Shown: positions 7,830-14,732 of the stretch, piece by piece
Layout of the letters: each line of letters starts with the position of its first letter
How positions within the stretch are numbered: position 1 is the stretch's first letter
Assembly (NCBI GenBank): GCA_003567615.1
Contig: PWZC01000304.1
Location: 1-19,027, forward strand
Origin: Gemmatimonadota bacterium
GTDB lineage: Bacteria > Gemmatimonadota > Gemmatimonadetes > Longimicrobiales > Gaopeijiaceae
Reading direction: 5' to 3'
DNA: 19,027 bases
Translations under genes and position numbers: made by a program
Notes under the pieces: generated by a model
What the model saw: the letters and a program-made list of their open reading frames with translations, nothing else
Told to the model about the DNA's origin: nothing
Database searches by the model: none

Positions 7830-9059
7830 TCAGCGCCCCAGTCGGGTAATCACCTGAGCGTCCGGGTCGAAGTACGCTTCCGCCGCTTCGTTGACGTCCT
7901 GCTCCTTCACCCCTTCGATGGAGGTGAGGAGTTCATCGAGGGTCAGGAGCGGGAGGTCGTACAGCGCAAAACCGGCCAGTCGGTAGAGTCGGGACGACGT
8001 GGACTCCAGCGACAGCATCACCTGCCCCTTCACCTGGTCCTTCACCTCGCGCAGCTCCGACACCGTCAACCCTTCCCGGGAGAGCCTGGAATATTCCTCC
8101 ATCAGGGCCTCCTGTGCCTGATCGGCGAATTCGGGGCGGGTGCCGACGTAGACCCCTGAATGACCGGCGCGCGAGTAGAACGACTGGAAGGAGAAGACAC
8201 TGTACGCCAACCCCAGCTCTTCCCGGATCCGCTGGAAAAGACGCGAACTCATCCCGCCCCCGAATGCGGAGGAGAGGAGGACCAGGGGGAACCGGGCGGA
8301 GGAGCTCCGCCCCGGCGTACGTGTCCCCACGGCAATGTGCGTCTGGACCGTATCCCGCTCGACGCGCCGCTCCCGGTGCGTGCTCGGGCCGGGGGCATCG
8401 GGCACTGGAAGGCCAACGCCCTTCAGCCAACCGTTCAGGTTGGCCCGGACCATCTCCACGAAATGCCCGTGATCCAGATGACCGGCCGCCGCAACCACCA
8501 GCTCTCCACCAAGATATCGATCTGCATGGAGGGCACGAAGGTCCTGGGCCGTCATCCGTCCCACCGACTCCGGACTCCCCAGGATGGAACGACCGTAGGG
8601 ATGATCCTCCCAGACCTCTTCGGCGTGGAGCTCGAAGACGAGATCGTCCGGCGTGTCCTCTACCGTGGCGATTTCCTCCAGGACCACGTTTCGCTCCAGC
8701 TCCAGGTCCGACTCCCGGAGAAGGGGCTTCATGACCAGTTCGGAGAGGACGTCCACGGCCACCGGCAGGTGCTCCGAGAGGACCCGGGCCTGGTAGGATG
8801 TATGCTCCCGGGAGGTGAAGGCGTCCAGACTACCTCCCAGCCGCTCCAGAGCCATGGCGATCTCCCGGGGTCCGCGGGTGGCGGTCCCCTTGAAGACCAT
8901 GTGCTCCAGCAGATGGCTTGCTCCCCCCAGATCAGCGGCCTCGTGGGCCGCCCCCTGACGCACCCAGATCCCGGCTGAGACGGAGCGCACCCCGGGAATG
9001 GTCTCCGTGAGGACGCGAATCCCCTCCGGTGTGACCGTCTCCCGCATACGGCCCACCAT
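7830..9059 (-). CDS. M16-family zinc metallopeptidase (processing-peptidase-like)
   Basis: A 409-residue M16 peptidase. The inverted zinc motif HLLEH is at 49-53 (His49 and His53 bind zinc, Glu52 is the base), with the downstream acidic ligand in VVLEEIATVED (Glu128 or Glu129). The C-terminal half has the typical EELGLAYSVFSFQSFYSRAGHSGVYVGT substrate-side stretch. The length matches single-chain bacterial homologues of mitochondrial processing peptidase beta, such as the B. subtilis gene downstream of pnpA. The substrate is unknown. The frame stays open up to the pnp stop, but residues encoded there are low-complexity and cover a large hairpin. The ATG at 9059 has GGAGGG four bases upstream and begins just before the conserved fold, so I use it. 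Confidence 0.93.
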   Translation of the reverse strand: MVGRMRETVTPEGIRVLTETIPGVRSVSAGIWVRQGAAHEAADLGGASHLLEHMVFKGTATRGPREIAMALERLGGSLDAFTSREHTSYQARVLSEHLPVAVDVLSELVMKPLLRESDLELERNVVLEEIATVEDTPDDLVFELHAEEVWEDHPYGRSILGSPESVGRMTAQDLRALHADRYLGGELVVAAAGHLDHGHFVEMVRANLNGWLKGVGLPVPDAPGPSTHRERRVERDTVQTHIAVGTRTPGRSSSARFPLVLLSSAFGGGMSSRLFQRIREELGLAYSVFSFQSFYSRAGHSGVYVGTRPEFADQAQEALMEEYSRLSREGLTVSELREVKDQVKGQVMLSLESTSSRLYRLAGFALYDLPLLTLDELLTSIEGVKEQDVNEAAEAYFDPDAQVITRLGR

Positions 9060-9063
9060 GGGA

Positions 9064-9069
9064 CCCTCC
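9064..9069 (-). promoter_or_regulatory. Shine-Dalgarno that fixes the M16 peptidase start
   Basis: GGAGGG on the minus strand with a TCCC spacer to the ATG at 9059. It is the only strong ribosome-binding site in the 176 bases after pnp. It favours a 409-residue protein over the 468-residue reading that would begin on the pnp stop codon. Confidence 0.75.
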
Positions 9070-9168
9070 AGCACCTCCGGGGAGATCTCCGGACCCCGAT
9101 TCCCCCCTTCACCCGGGCGGAGTCCATGTCCCGTGCGATACGGACCGCATCCTGAAACCGGATTCAAC

Positions 9169-9214
9169 GACGCGGGGGTGGAGGGATGCCTGCGCACCCC
9201 TCCACCCCCGCGTC
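9169..9214 (-). terminator. Strong 17-bp hairpin downstream of pnp (terminator or RNA-processing element)
   Basis: Bases 9169-9185 and 9198-9214 are perfect inverted repeats enclosing a 12-nt loop; the stem is almost all G-C. On the minus strand it begins 21 bases after the pnp stop. There is no run of T after it (only GTTGAAT), so it is not a textbook intrinsic terminator. It could end transcription with help from Rho, block 3' exonucleases, or be an RNase III site between pnp and the M16 gene. Confidence 0.6.
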
Positions 9215-9235
9215 CCGTCAAATGACGCCGAGCCA

Positions 9236-11386
9236 TCAGCGGCTGGCGTTCTCGACCTCGAGGACCCGATCTCCCTCCTCCTCGATGGCCGCCCGACGGG
9301 AAAGCCGGAGCCGTCCCCGCTCGTCGATGGCAAGGAGCTTGACCCGGGTGATCACGCCCCGCTGCAGGACGTCCTCGGTCTTCTCGACCCTACCGTCCTG
9401 AAGCTCCGAGATGTGGCAGAGGCCCTCGACTCCGGGAAGGATCTCCACGAAGGCACCGAAACTGGTGGTGTTCTTCACCGGACCCTCGTAGACCCGGCCA
9501 ACCTCGGGCTCCTGCACGATGGCCTCGATCATCTCCCGGGCCCGATCGGCACCCTCGCCGGAGACGGAGGCGATCTTCACCAGACCGGAGTCGTCCACCT
9601 CGATGGTGGCCCCGGTCTCGTCCTGGATGGCACGGATCGTCTTCCCCTTGGGCCCGATGATCTCGCCGAGCTTCTCGGGATTCACCTGCATGGAGGTGAT
9701 GCGGGGGGCGTGGGGCGACAGCTCTTCCCGGGCCTCACCGATGGTCTCATCCATGATGTCCAGGATGTGGAGCCGTGCCCGGCTGGCCCGGGCCATGGCG
9801 TCCTGCATGATCTCCCGGCTGAGCCCTTCCACCTTGATGTCCATCTGGATGGAGGTCACACCGCGGCGGGTCCCGGCGATCTTGAAGTCCATGTCCCCCA
9901 GGGCGTCCTCCATGCCCAGGATGTCGGTGAGGACCGCCACCCGGTCCCCGTCCTTGATGAGACCCATGGCCACCCCGGCGCACGACGCCGAGACGGGAAC
10001 ACCTGCGGCCATGAGCGCCATGGATGTTCCGCACACCGTCGCCATGGACGACGAGCCGTTGGACTCCAGCACGTCGCTCACCACCCGGATGGTGTAGGGG
10101 AACTCGTCGTACGGGGGCAGGAGAGGCTGGATGGCCCGCTCCGCCAGGGCTCCATGCCCCACTTCCCGCCGCGACGTGCCCCGGAAGGGCTTCGCTTCCC
10201 CGGTGCAGAAGGGTGGGAAGTTGTAGTGGAGCATGAACGACTTGGAGATCTCCTCCCGGACATCGATGGAATCGATGCGCTGCTCGTCCCGGGAGGTCCC
10301 CAGCGTGGCCACCGCCAGCGCCTGGGTCTGGCCCCGGGTGAAGAGCGCCGAACCGTGGGTCCGGGGAAGAACGCCCACCTCGCACGAAATGTCCCGGACG
10401 ACGTCGAGACCCCGGCCGTCGGGGCGGGCGCCCTCGGCCAGGATGAGTTCGCGCATGGCAGCCTTCTCGATGTCCCGGAGGATATCGCGGATCTGACCCT
10501 CCGCCTTCTCGAACTCCTCGGGATCCAGCGCCTCCTTGAGCTCGTCGGTCACGTCCTCACGCACCGTGGACAGAGCCTGGTTCCGCTGCTGCTTCTCGGT
10601 GATGGCCATGGCCTCCTCGATGCGGGGCCGGGCCATCTCCCGGAGACGGGAGGCGAGCTCCGGGTCGGGGAGCTGGGGCTCGTACTCCATCACCGGCTGA
10701 CGGAGGCCCTCGATGAGCTCCTCCTGGATGGCGATGAGTTCGCGGATTCCCTCGTGCGCCACCTCGAGTCCCTCGAGCACCTCTTCCTCTGGGACTTCCA
10801 CCGCGCCGCCCTCAACCATGAGGAGGGCATCCCGGCTACCGGCCACCACGATATCCACATCGGAATATTCGAGCTGCTGGAAGGTGGGATTCAGGATCCA
10901 GTTGCCGCGGATGCGGCCGATCCGGACCGACGCCACCAGGGTGTCGAAGGGGATCTTGGAGAGATTCAGGGAGACCGACGCTCCCAGCATCCCCAGCACA
11001 TCGGCGTCATTCTCCTGATCGGCCGAGAGGATGTTGCAGACCACCTGGGTCTCATTCATGTACCCCTCGGGAAAGAGGGGTCGGATGGGGCGGTCGATCT
11101 GGCGAGCGGAGAGGATCTCCTTCTCGCCTGGACGGCCCTCCCGCTTGAAGAAACCTCCGGGGATCTTCCCGGCGGCGTAGGACTTCTCCCGGTATTCCAC
11201 CGTCAGGGGGAAGAAGGGGAGGTGGGTCGGACGGTTCTGGGCCGTGGCGGTGCAGAGCACTACCGTCTCCCCGAACTGCACGAGGCACGAGCCGTGGGCC
11301 AACTTGGCCATGCGGCCGGTCTCGATGATAAGGGTCCTGCCGGCGAACTGCCGTTCGATTCGATGGATCATGTGGTCGTTTTCCAT
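9236..11386 (-). CDS. pnp: Polyribonucleotide nucleotidyltransferase (PNPase)
   Basis: A 716-residue PNPase, normal length. Domains in order: first RNase PH-like core (about 8-150, with FFKREGRPGEKE at 79-90), an all-helical linker (about 240-315), the second catalytic RNase PH core (about 320-550, with acidic catalytic residues around Asp488-Asp500 in TDILGMEDALGDMDFK), a KH domain (IIGPKGKTIRAIQ at 576-588) and a C-terminal S1 domain (about 630-698). It degrades RNA 3' to 5' by phosphorolysis as a ring trimer. I start it at the ATG at 11386 (MENDHMIHRIERQ). The frame is open 200 codons further up, but that part overlaps rpsO and its terminator. No Shine-Dalgarno is seen before 11386; a second ATG at 11371 is also possible. 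It follows the rpsO terminator, so it either has its own promoter, not clearly seen, or depends on read-through. Confidence 0.97.
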   Translation of the reverse strand: MENDHMIHRIERQFAGRTLIIETGRMAKLAHGSCLVQFGETVVLCTATAQNRPTHLPFFPLTVEYREKSYAAGKIPGGFFKREGRPGEKEILSARQIDRPIRPLFPEGYMNETQVVCNILSADQENDADVLGMLGASVSLNLSKIPFDTLVASVRIGRIRGNWILNPTFQQLEYSDVDIVVAGSRDALLMVEGGAVEVPEEEVLEGLEVAHEGIRELIAIQEELIEGLRQPVMEYEPQLPDPELASRLREMARPRIEEAMAITEKQQRNQALSTVREDVTDELKEALDPEEFEKAEGQIRDILRDIEKAAMRELILAEGARPDGRGLDVVRDISCEVGVLPRTHGSALFTRGQTQALAVATLGTSRDEQRIDSIDVREEISKSFMLHYNFPPFCTGEAKPFRGTSRREVGHGALAERAIQPLLPPYDEFPYTIRVVSDVLESNGSSSMATVCGTSMALMAAGVPVSASCAGVAMGLIKDGDRVAVLTDILGMEDALGDMDFKIAGTRRGVTSIQMDIKVEGLSREIMQDAMARASRARLHILDIMDETIGEAREELSPHAPRITSMQVNPEKLGEIIGPKGKTIRAIQDETGATIEVDDSGLVKIASVSGEGADRAREMIEAIVQEPEVGRVYEGPVKNTTSFGAFVEILPGVEGLCHISELQDGRVEKTEDVLQRGVITRVKLLAIDERGRLRLSRRAAIEEEGDRVLEVENASR

Positions 11387-11412
11387 ATCACTGCGGAGTA
11401 GGATCGGGTGCA

Positions 11413-11428
11413 GGGGAGGTGTCTCCCC
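11413..11428 (-). other. Small hairpin in the pnp leader
   Basis: A 6-bp G-C-rich stem (11413-11418 with 11423-11428) and a 4-nt loop lie 27 bases upstream of the pnp ATG. In E. coli the pnp leader hairpin is cut by RNase III for autoregulation; this one is short and the parallel is only a suggestion. The rest of 11387-11563 is GC-rich, with no recognisable promoter or small gene. Confidence 0.3.
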
Positions 11429-11563
11429 GCCTGTGCCCGTGCGTGGTGTCTTCGCGCCCTGCAGACCCGGATCCGGTACGACCGCCGTGCCGCCGGGGAC
11501 TCTTTCGCGAGCCGCCGTCGGGACAGCGATGAACTTGGGCCGACCGTCGCCGGTCGTGCAGAG

Positions 11564-11605
11564 CGAAACGAAAATGCGGCGACCGGGATACGTCCCGGCC
11601 GCCGC
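11564..11605 (-). terminator. Intrinsic terminator of rpsO
   Basis: On the minus strand a 13-bp G-C-rich stem (11593-11605 with 11576-11588, one G-U pair) and a CGTA tetraloop are followed by ATTTTCGTTTCG (11575-11564). The stem begins 11 bases after the rpsO stop codon. Stem, tight loop and T-rich tail make this the clearest intrinsic terminator in the window. It separates rpsO from pnp. Confidence 0.85.
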
Positions 11606-11616
11606 AGGGTCCTGCC

Positions 11617-11877
11617 TTACTTGCGGAGCCCGAGGTCCGCGATGAGGGACCGGTACCGTTCCAGGTCGGTCCGCTTCAGGTATTCCAGCAGTCTCCGGCG
11701 GCGTCCCACCATCTTCAGGAGGCCGCGACGGCTGTGGTGGTCGCCCTTGTGGGCTGCGAAGTGCTCCCGGAGATCGTTGATCCGGTGGGTCAGAATGGCC
11801 ACCTGTACGGGAGCGCTCCCGCGGTCGGTCTCGTGGAGCTGGTGCTTCTCGATGATGTCGGTCTTCGTCTTTTCCAT
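11617..11877 (-). CDS. rpsO: 30S ribosomal protein S15
   Basis: An 86-residue S15, close to the usual 88-89. Recognisable segments are VQVAILTHRINDLREHFAAHKGDHHSRRGLL (25-55) and MVGRRRRLLEYLKR (56-69). The HKGDHHSRRGL signature contains residues that bind the three-way junction of 16S rRNA. It is an early-assembling primary 30S protein. The ATG at 11877 gives the standard MEKTKTDIIEKHQ-like N-terminus. A longer frame to 11913 exists but adds only a non-homologous Arg-rich piece. GGAGG at 11890-11894 is 12 bases from the ATG, an unusually long spacing bridged by a possible stem (see the leader entry). It has its own promoter upstream and an intrinsic terminator downstream. S15 represses its own translation through leader structures in several phyla, so the leader here is a candidate. 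Confidence 0.97.
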   Translation of the reverse strand: MEKTKTDIIEKHQLHETDRGSAPVQVAILTHRINDLREHFAAHKGDHHSRRGLLKMVGRRRRLLEYLKRTDLERYRSLIADLGLRK

Positions 11878-11976
11878 ATCGACTCTGGGCCTCCGCAGGA
11901 GTCTGCGCTTCAAGGGAAGCCGTGGAGAAATGCGTCGGAGAACGCGGGCCTCGTGCCCGCAGCCCTGTGGGATTAG
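11878..11976 (-). promoter_or_regulatory. Structured rpsO leader, candidate S15 autoregulatory element
   Basis: This is the predicted 99-nt leader between the rpsO promoter and ATG. An upstream 6-bp stem pairs 11944-11949 with 11955-11960 around a 5-nt loop. Near the start codon two pairings exclude each other: 11891-11894 (CTCC on the plus strand) with 11898-11901, a 4-bp stem with a 3-nt loop that hides four of the five Shine-Dalgarno bases; or 11881-11885 with 11899-11903, a 5-bp stem that leaves GGAGG in its loop and shortens its distance to the ATG. This is seen by eye; no folding energy was computed. Confidence 0.4.
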
Positions 11977-11982
11977 CCTCCA

Positions 11983-12011
11983 AATATAGGGATGCCCTGT
12001 TGTGGCAACAA
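11983..12011 (-). promoter_or_regulatory. Predicted sigma70-type promoter of rpsO
   Basis: On the minus strand TATATT (11988-11983, 5 of 6 to TATAAT) stands 17 bases after TTGTTG (12011-12006, 3 of 6 to TTGACA). Transcription would start near 11976. A 5-bp inverted repeat (11998-12002 with 12006-12010) overlaps the -35 box and might be an operator or chance. The patch is clearly more AT-rich than its surroundings. Confidence 0.6.
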
Positions 12012-12057
12012 GTGGCAGGCTCGGTCCACGGAAGGTGTCGGCGAGGGCGGGCGGGCT

Positions 12058-12984
12058 CTATGGGGCGAGGATCACCCGGGCCTGCCGGATGTCCTGGTGC
12101 AACTGTGCCACCAGCGCCTCCACCGATTCAAATGGCGTCACATCTCGCAGCCGATCCACCAGATCGACCCGAACCTCCTCCCCATAGAGGTCTCCCTGGA
12201 AGTCCAGGAGGTGGACCTCCACGCTGGGGGGCGCCCCCTCGAAGGTGGGACGCGGCCCCAGATGCATGGCGGCGGGGTAGCTCCCCCGTCTCAGGATGGC
12301 CCGAACCGCATACACCCCGGCAGGCGGCAGGAGCTTCTCCCGGGCGCCGACGCGAAGGTTGGCTGTGGGAAAGCCGAGGCCTCGACCGCGGCCCTCACCT
12401 CGCACCACCGTACCCCGCAGCGAATAGGGGCGTCCGAGGCCATGGGCAGCATCCACCATCCGTCCCTGGCTCACCGCACGGCGGATCCGGGTGCTGGAAA
12501 TGGCATCTTCGCCCACGAAGACCGGCGGGACCACATCCACGTCGAAGCCCAGTCGGGCCCCAAGTCCCTGCAGCGTCTCCACGTCCCCCGAGCGTCCCCG
12601 ACCGAACCCGTGGTCATATCCCACCACCAGTTCCTCCACGCCGATCCGTTCCACCAGGATCCGCTCCACGAAACGCTCGGGAGACCAGGAGGAAAGCTCC
12701 GGGGTGAAGCGAATGAAGACCACGTAGTCGAGACCGCTCTCGGCCAGGATCTCCTTCTTCTCGACCGGAGTGGTGAGGAGGGGCGGGGCCATGGCCGGAT
12801 TGACCACCTCCAGGGGATGCGGGTCGAAGGTGACGAGGATGGCCCTGCCGTGGCGGGCATCCGCCCTCCGCCGGATCTCCCCAAGGACCTCCCAGTGCCC
12901 CCGATGCACCCCGTCGAAGGTGCCCACGGTGACCACGGCACCCCGTCCGTCCCGGGGAATTCCGCCGGCGCCCGCCCCCCCCAC
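12058..12984 (-). CDS. ribF: Bifunctional riboflavin kinase / FAD synthetase
   Basis: About 308 residues, the normal RibF length. The N-terminal FMN adenylyltransferase domain shows GTFDGVHRGH (21-30, nucleotide-binding HxGH-type loop), YDHGFGRGRSGD (123-134) and SSTRIRRAV (163-171). The C-terminal flavokinase domain shows LGFPTANL (203-210, PTAN motif) and the later PPAGVYAVRA stretch. It phosphorylates riboflavin to FMN and adenylates it to FAD. The start is uncertain. I use the GTG at 12984, 11 bases after the truB stop, although its GGGAGG is too close. Alternatives are a TTG at 13002 overlapping truB, with GGAAGG upstream, and a GTG at 12936 just before the fold. The open frame further upstream is truB's shadow. 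It is the last gene of the nusA operon; no clear terminator follows. Confidence 0.94.
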   Translation of the reverse strand: MGGAGAGGIPRDGRGAVVTVGTFDGVHRGHWEVLGEIRRRADARHGRAILVTFDPHPLEVVNPAMAPPLLTTPVEKKEILAESGLDYVVFIRFTPELSSWSPERFVERILVERIGVEELVVGYDHGFGRGRSGDVETLQGLGARLGFDVDVVPPVFVGEDAISSTRIRRAVSQGRMVDAAHGLGRPYSLRGTVVRGEGRGRGLGFPTANLRVGAREKLLPPAGVYAVRAILRRGSYPAAMHLGPRPTFEGAPPSVEVHLLDFQGDLYGEEVRVDLVDRLRDVTPFESVEALVAQLHQDIRQARVILAP

Positions 12985-12994
12985 CCCTCCCGAC

Positions 12995-13891
12995 CTAGTC
13001 AACGGGGAAGACCTTCCGCGGCTGCAGGGCACCCTCCTTCGCCTGGGCCACGGCCAGGAGGCGCCCTTCGCTGGAAAGGGCCACCGGGTCTCCATGGACC
13101 AGCGCCGGCTCTTCGGGAGCCGGCACAATCCGTCCTGCCAGGACGGACTGCATCTCATCCGCAGTCAACTCCACCCGTGGGAGGTGCCCCAGCGCCTCCA
13201 GCGGAGACACCCATGCCGGGGCCAGCCGTGCCGGGTCATCCAGAGCGTCCAGGGCCACCGCGTCCGCGACCCGGAAAGGCCCGATCCCGGTCCGCCTCAA
13301 CTCGCGGAGGTGTCCACCAACCCCCAGAATCTCGCCCACATCGCGGGCCAACGCCCGAATGTAGGTACCGGTGGACACCCGGGCCCGGAACTCCAGGAGG
13401 GGCGGCGCCCAGCGCAGAAGCTCGAGGTCGTGAATGGTCACCGGTACCGGTTCCAACCTGACATCTTCGCCCCGCCGGACTCGACGGTAGGCCGCCTCCC
13501 CGGCCACCTTCTTGGCCGAGAATACGGGCGGGAGTTGGCTCCGGCGTGCCGCCAGCTCCTCCAGAGCCGTGGCGATCCCATCGGCCTCCAGTTCGGCCCA
13601 TCCCCTGTGGGTGGCAACCACCTCGCCTTCCGGGTCCAGCGTGTCGGTGACCCGTCCCAGCTCCGCCACGGCCACATACTCCTTGGCGAACCCGTGAAGG
13701 TATTCGACCAGACGGGTGGCCCGGTTCACACAGATGAGGAGAAGTCCGGATGCGAAGGGATCGAGGGTGCCCGTGTGTCCCACCCTGCGGGTTCCCAGGG
13801 TGCGGCGGACCCGCGCCACCACGTCGTGGGAGGTGGGTCCCACCGGCTTGTCCAGGAGAATCAAGCCGTCGTCGCGTGTGGACTGCGTCAC
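12995..13891 (-). CDS. truB: tRNA pseudouridine(55) synthase
   Basis: A 298-residue TruB. The catalytic Asp44 lies in the family motif GHTGTLDPFASGLLL (39-53), and the typical SGTYIRALARDVGE-type block (here STGTYIRALARDVGE, starting at about 172) follows. The N-terminus DGLILLDKPVGPTSHDVV is characteristic. It converts U55 of the tRNA T-loop to pseudouridine. The C-terminal part (about 230-298) resembles the PUA-like extension. The start is a GTG at 13891 overlapping the rbfA stop by four bases (GTGA), indicating coupling. The next gene, ribF, begins around the truB stop. The order rbfA-truB-ribF is conserved in many bacteria. Confidence 0.97.
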   Translation of the reverse strand: MTQSTRDDGLILLDKPVGPTSHDVVARVRRTLGTRRVGHTGTLDPFASGLLLICVNRATRLVEYLHGFAKEYVAVAELGRVTDTLDPEGEVVATHRGWAELEADGIATALEELAARRSQLPPVFSAKKVAGEAAYRRVRRGEDVRLEPVPVTIHDLELLRWAPPLLEFRARVSTGTYIRALARDVGEILGVGGHLRELRRTGIGPFRVADAVALDALDDPARLAPAWVSPLEALGHLPRVELTADEMQSVLAGRIVPAPEEPALVHGDPVALSSEGRLLAVAQAKEGALQPRKVFPVD

Positions 13892-14361
13892 GAACCCTGG
13901 ACCTTCCGGGGCCCCGTCTCGTCCTCGTCGACCTGGTCGGGGTTGACGTGGCCCTCCTGGCTGACGGGAGACTCGCCGTCCTCTTCGCCTTCCTCGGGCC
14001 CGTCACCTCCAGCCGGCAGAACCTCCTGTAGAATGCGCTCGATGCGGAGCGCCCGGTCCAGGGTCTCGTCCAGCTCGAATCGGAGTTCCGGTACCCGACG
14101 AAGCTCCAGACTGGACCCCAGGGTTCTCCGGATGAACGGTGTGGCCGCCCGGAGACCCTGTAGAAGCTGATCGCCCCCTTCACCCTCCGGAGCGGCCGGA
14201 CCGGGACGGACGAAGACCCGCGCGAGCCACAGATCGGGGGTAACATCCACGGCGGTCACGGTGGGCGTCCCGATTCGGGGATCGTGGACCTCGCGACGGA
14301 GGACCCGGGAGATCTCCCGCTTGAATTGCTCGTTGAGGCGGGCGGTGCGGCGCTGACTCAT
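13888..14361 (-). CDS. rbfA: 30S ribosome-binding factor A, with acidic C-terminal tail
   Basis: A 157-residue RbfA, longer than the usual 110-130 because of its tail. The KH-type fold runs from SQRRTARLNEQFKREISRVLRREVHDPRIG to the conserved RRVPELRFELDETLDRALRIERIL (about 88-111). RbfA binds near the 5' end of 16S rRNA and promotes late 30S maturation. After about residue 117 the protein becomes Gly/Glu/Asp-rich and looks disordered. The ATG at 14361 matches homologous starts, but the 55 bases upstream contain no Shine-Dalgarno; instead they are pyrimidine-rich with CCTCC strings. Initiation must be Shine-Dalgarno-independent, or the leader has another role. It overlaps truB by 4 bases. Confidence 0.95.
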   Translation of the reverse strand: MSQRRTARLNEQFKREISRVLRREVHDPRIGTPTVTAVDVTPDLWLARVFVRPGPAAPEGEGGDQLLQGLRAATPFIRRTLGSSLELRRVPELRFELDETLDRALRIERILQEVLPAGGDGPEEGEEDGESPVSQEGHVNPDQVDEDETGPRKVQGS

Positions 14362-14416
14362 GGAAGGAGTGGGGTGGAGGTGAAGGAGGACCGAGGGGGT
14401 GGACTGACCCCGGGAT

Positions 14417-14707
14417 TCACATCACCCGATCCCGATGGAAGGACACGAGGAGGAATCGTCCGTGCTCAGCCACGAAGGTATCCAGGCGATCGGTGAGGGA
14501 TTCGGCCCTTCGACCATCCGAGGCAACCAGGGAGGCCGTTACCTCCGCACGGTCATGGATGTCCTGCAGGCCCGTTTCGGCAACCGAAACGTTGAAGCGC
14601 GAGCGCATCCTCTCCACAAGGGACCTCACCGCCGATCGCTTCTCCTTCAGCGACCGGCAGCCGGGGATTGCAAGCTCCCAGGTGAGAACAACCACAGAGC
14701 GGGCCAT
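14417..14707 (-). CDS. DUF503 / YlxP-like conserved protein
   Basis: A 96-residue protein of the DUF503 family (B. subtilis YlxP). Conserved pieces are VVLTWELAIPGCRSLKEKRSAVRSLVERMRSRFNVSVAE (5-43) and the ending RFLLVSFHRDRV. The fold is a small ferredoxin-like domain. Its biochemical role is not firmly established, but the gene sits constantly between infB and rbfA, which points to ribosome maturation or translation initiation. I use the ATG at 14707, 25 bases after the infB stop, because it gives the family N-terminus. A GGAGGGG lies about 16 bases upstream, rather far. The frame is open to 14779, but that part overlaps infB and is not homologous. Confidence in the family is high, in the function low. 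Confidence 0.88.
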   Translation of the reverse strand: MARSVVVLTWELAIPGCRSLKEKRSAVRSLVERMRSRFNVSVAETGLQDIHDRAEVTASLVASDGRRAESLTDRLDTFVAEHGRFLLVSFHRDRVM

Positions 14708-14732
14708 GGTCGAGAGCGGCGCCCCTCCGGGG

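Noticed and set aside
9060..9236. N-terminal extension of the M16 peptidase by 59 residues
   Set aside because: The extension covers the 17-bp hairpin, starts on the pnp stop, is Gly/Arg/Pro-rich, and a strong Shine-Dalgarno precedes the ATG at 9059.
9413..11401. 662-residue open frame on the plus strand across pnp
   Set aside because: It mirrors the pnp codons and has no recognisable fold, membrane segment or ribosome-binding site; it is a codon-bias artefact.
11944..11960. 6-bp stem in the rpsO leader considered as a terminator of the nusA operon
   Set aside because: It lies downstream of the predicted rpsO promoter and has no T-run; a leader structure fits better.
11387..11983. N-terminal extension of pnp by about 200 residues
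   Set aside because: It would run through rpsO and its intrinsic terminator in another frame, and its Pro/Arg-rich product has no PNPase homology.
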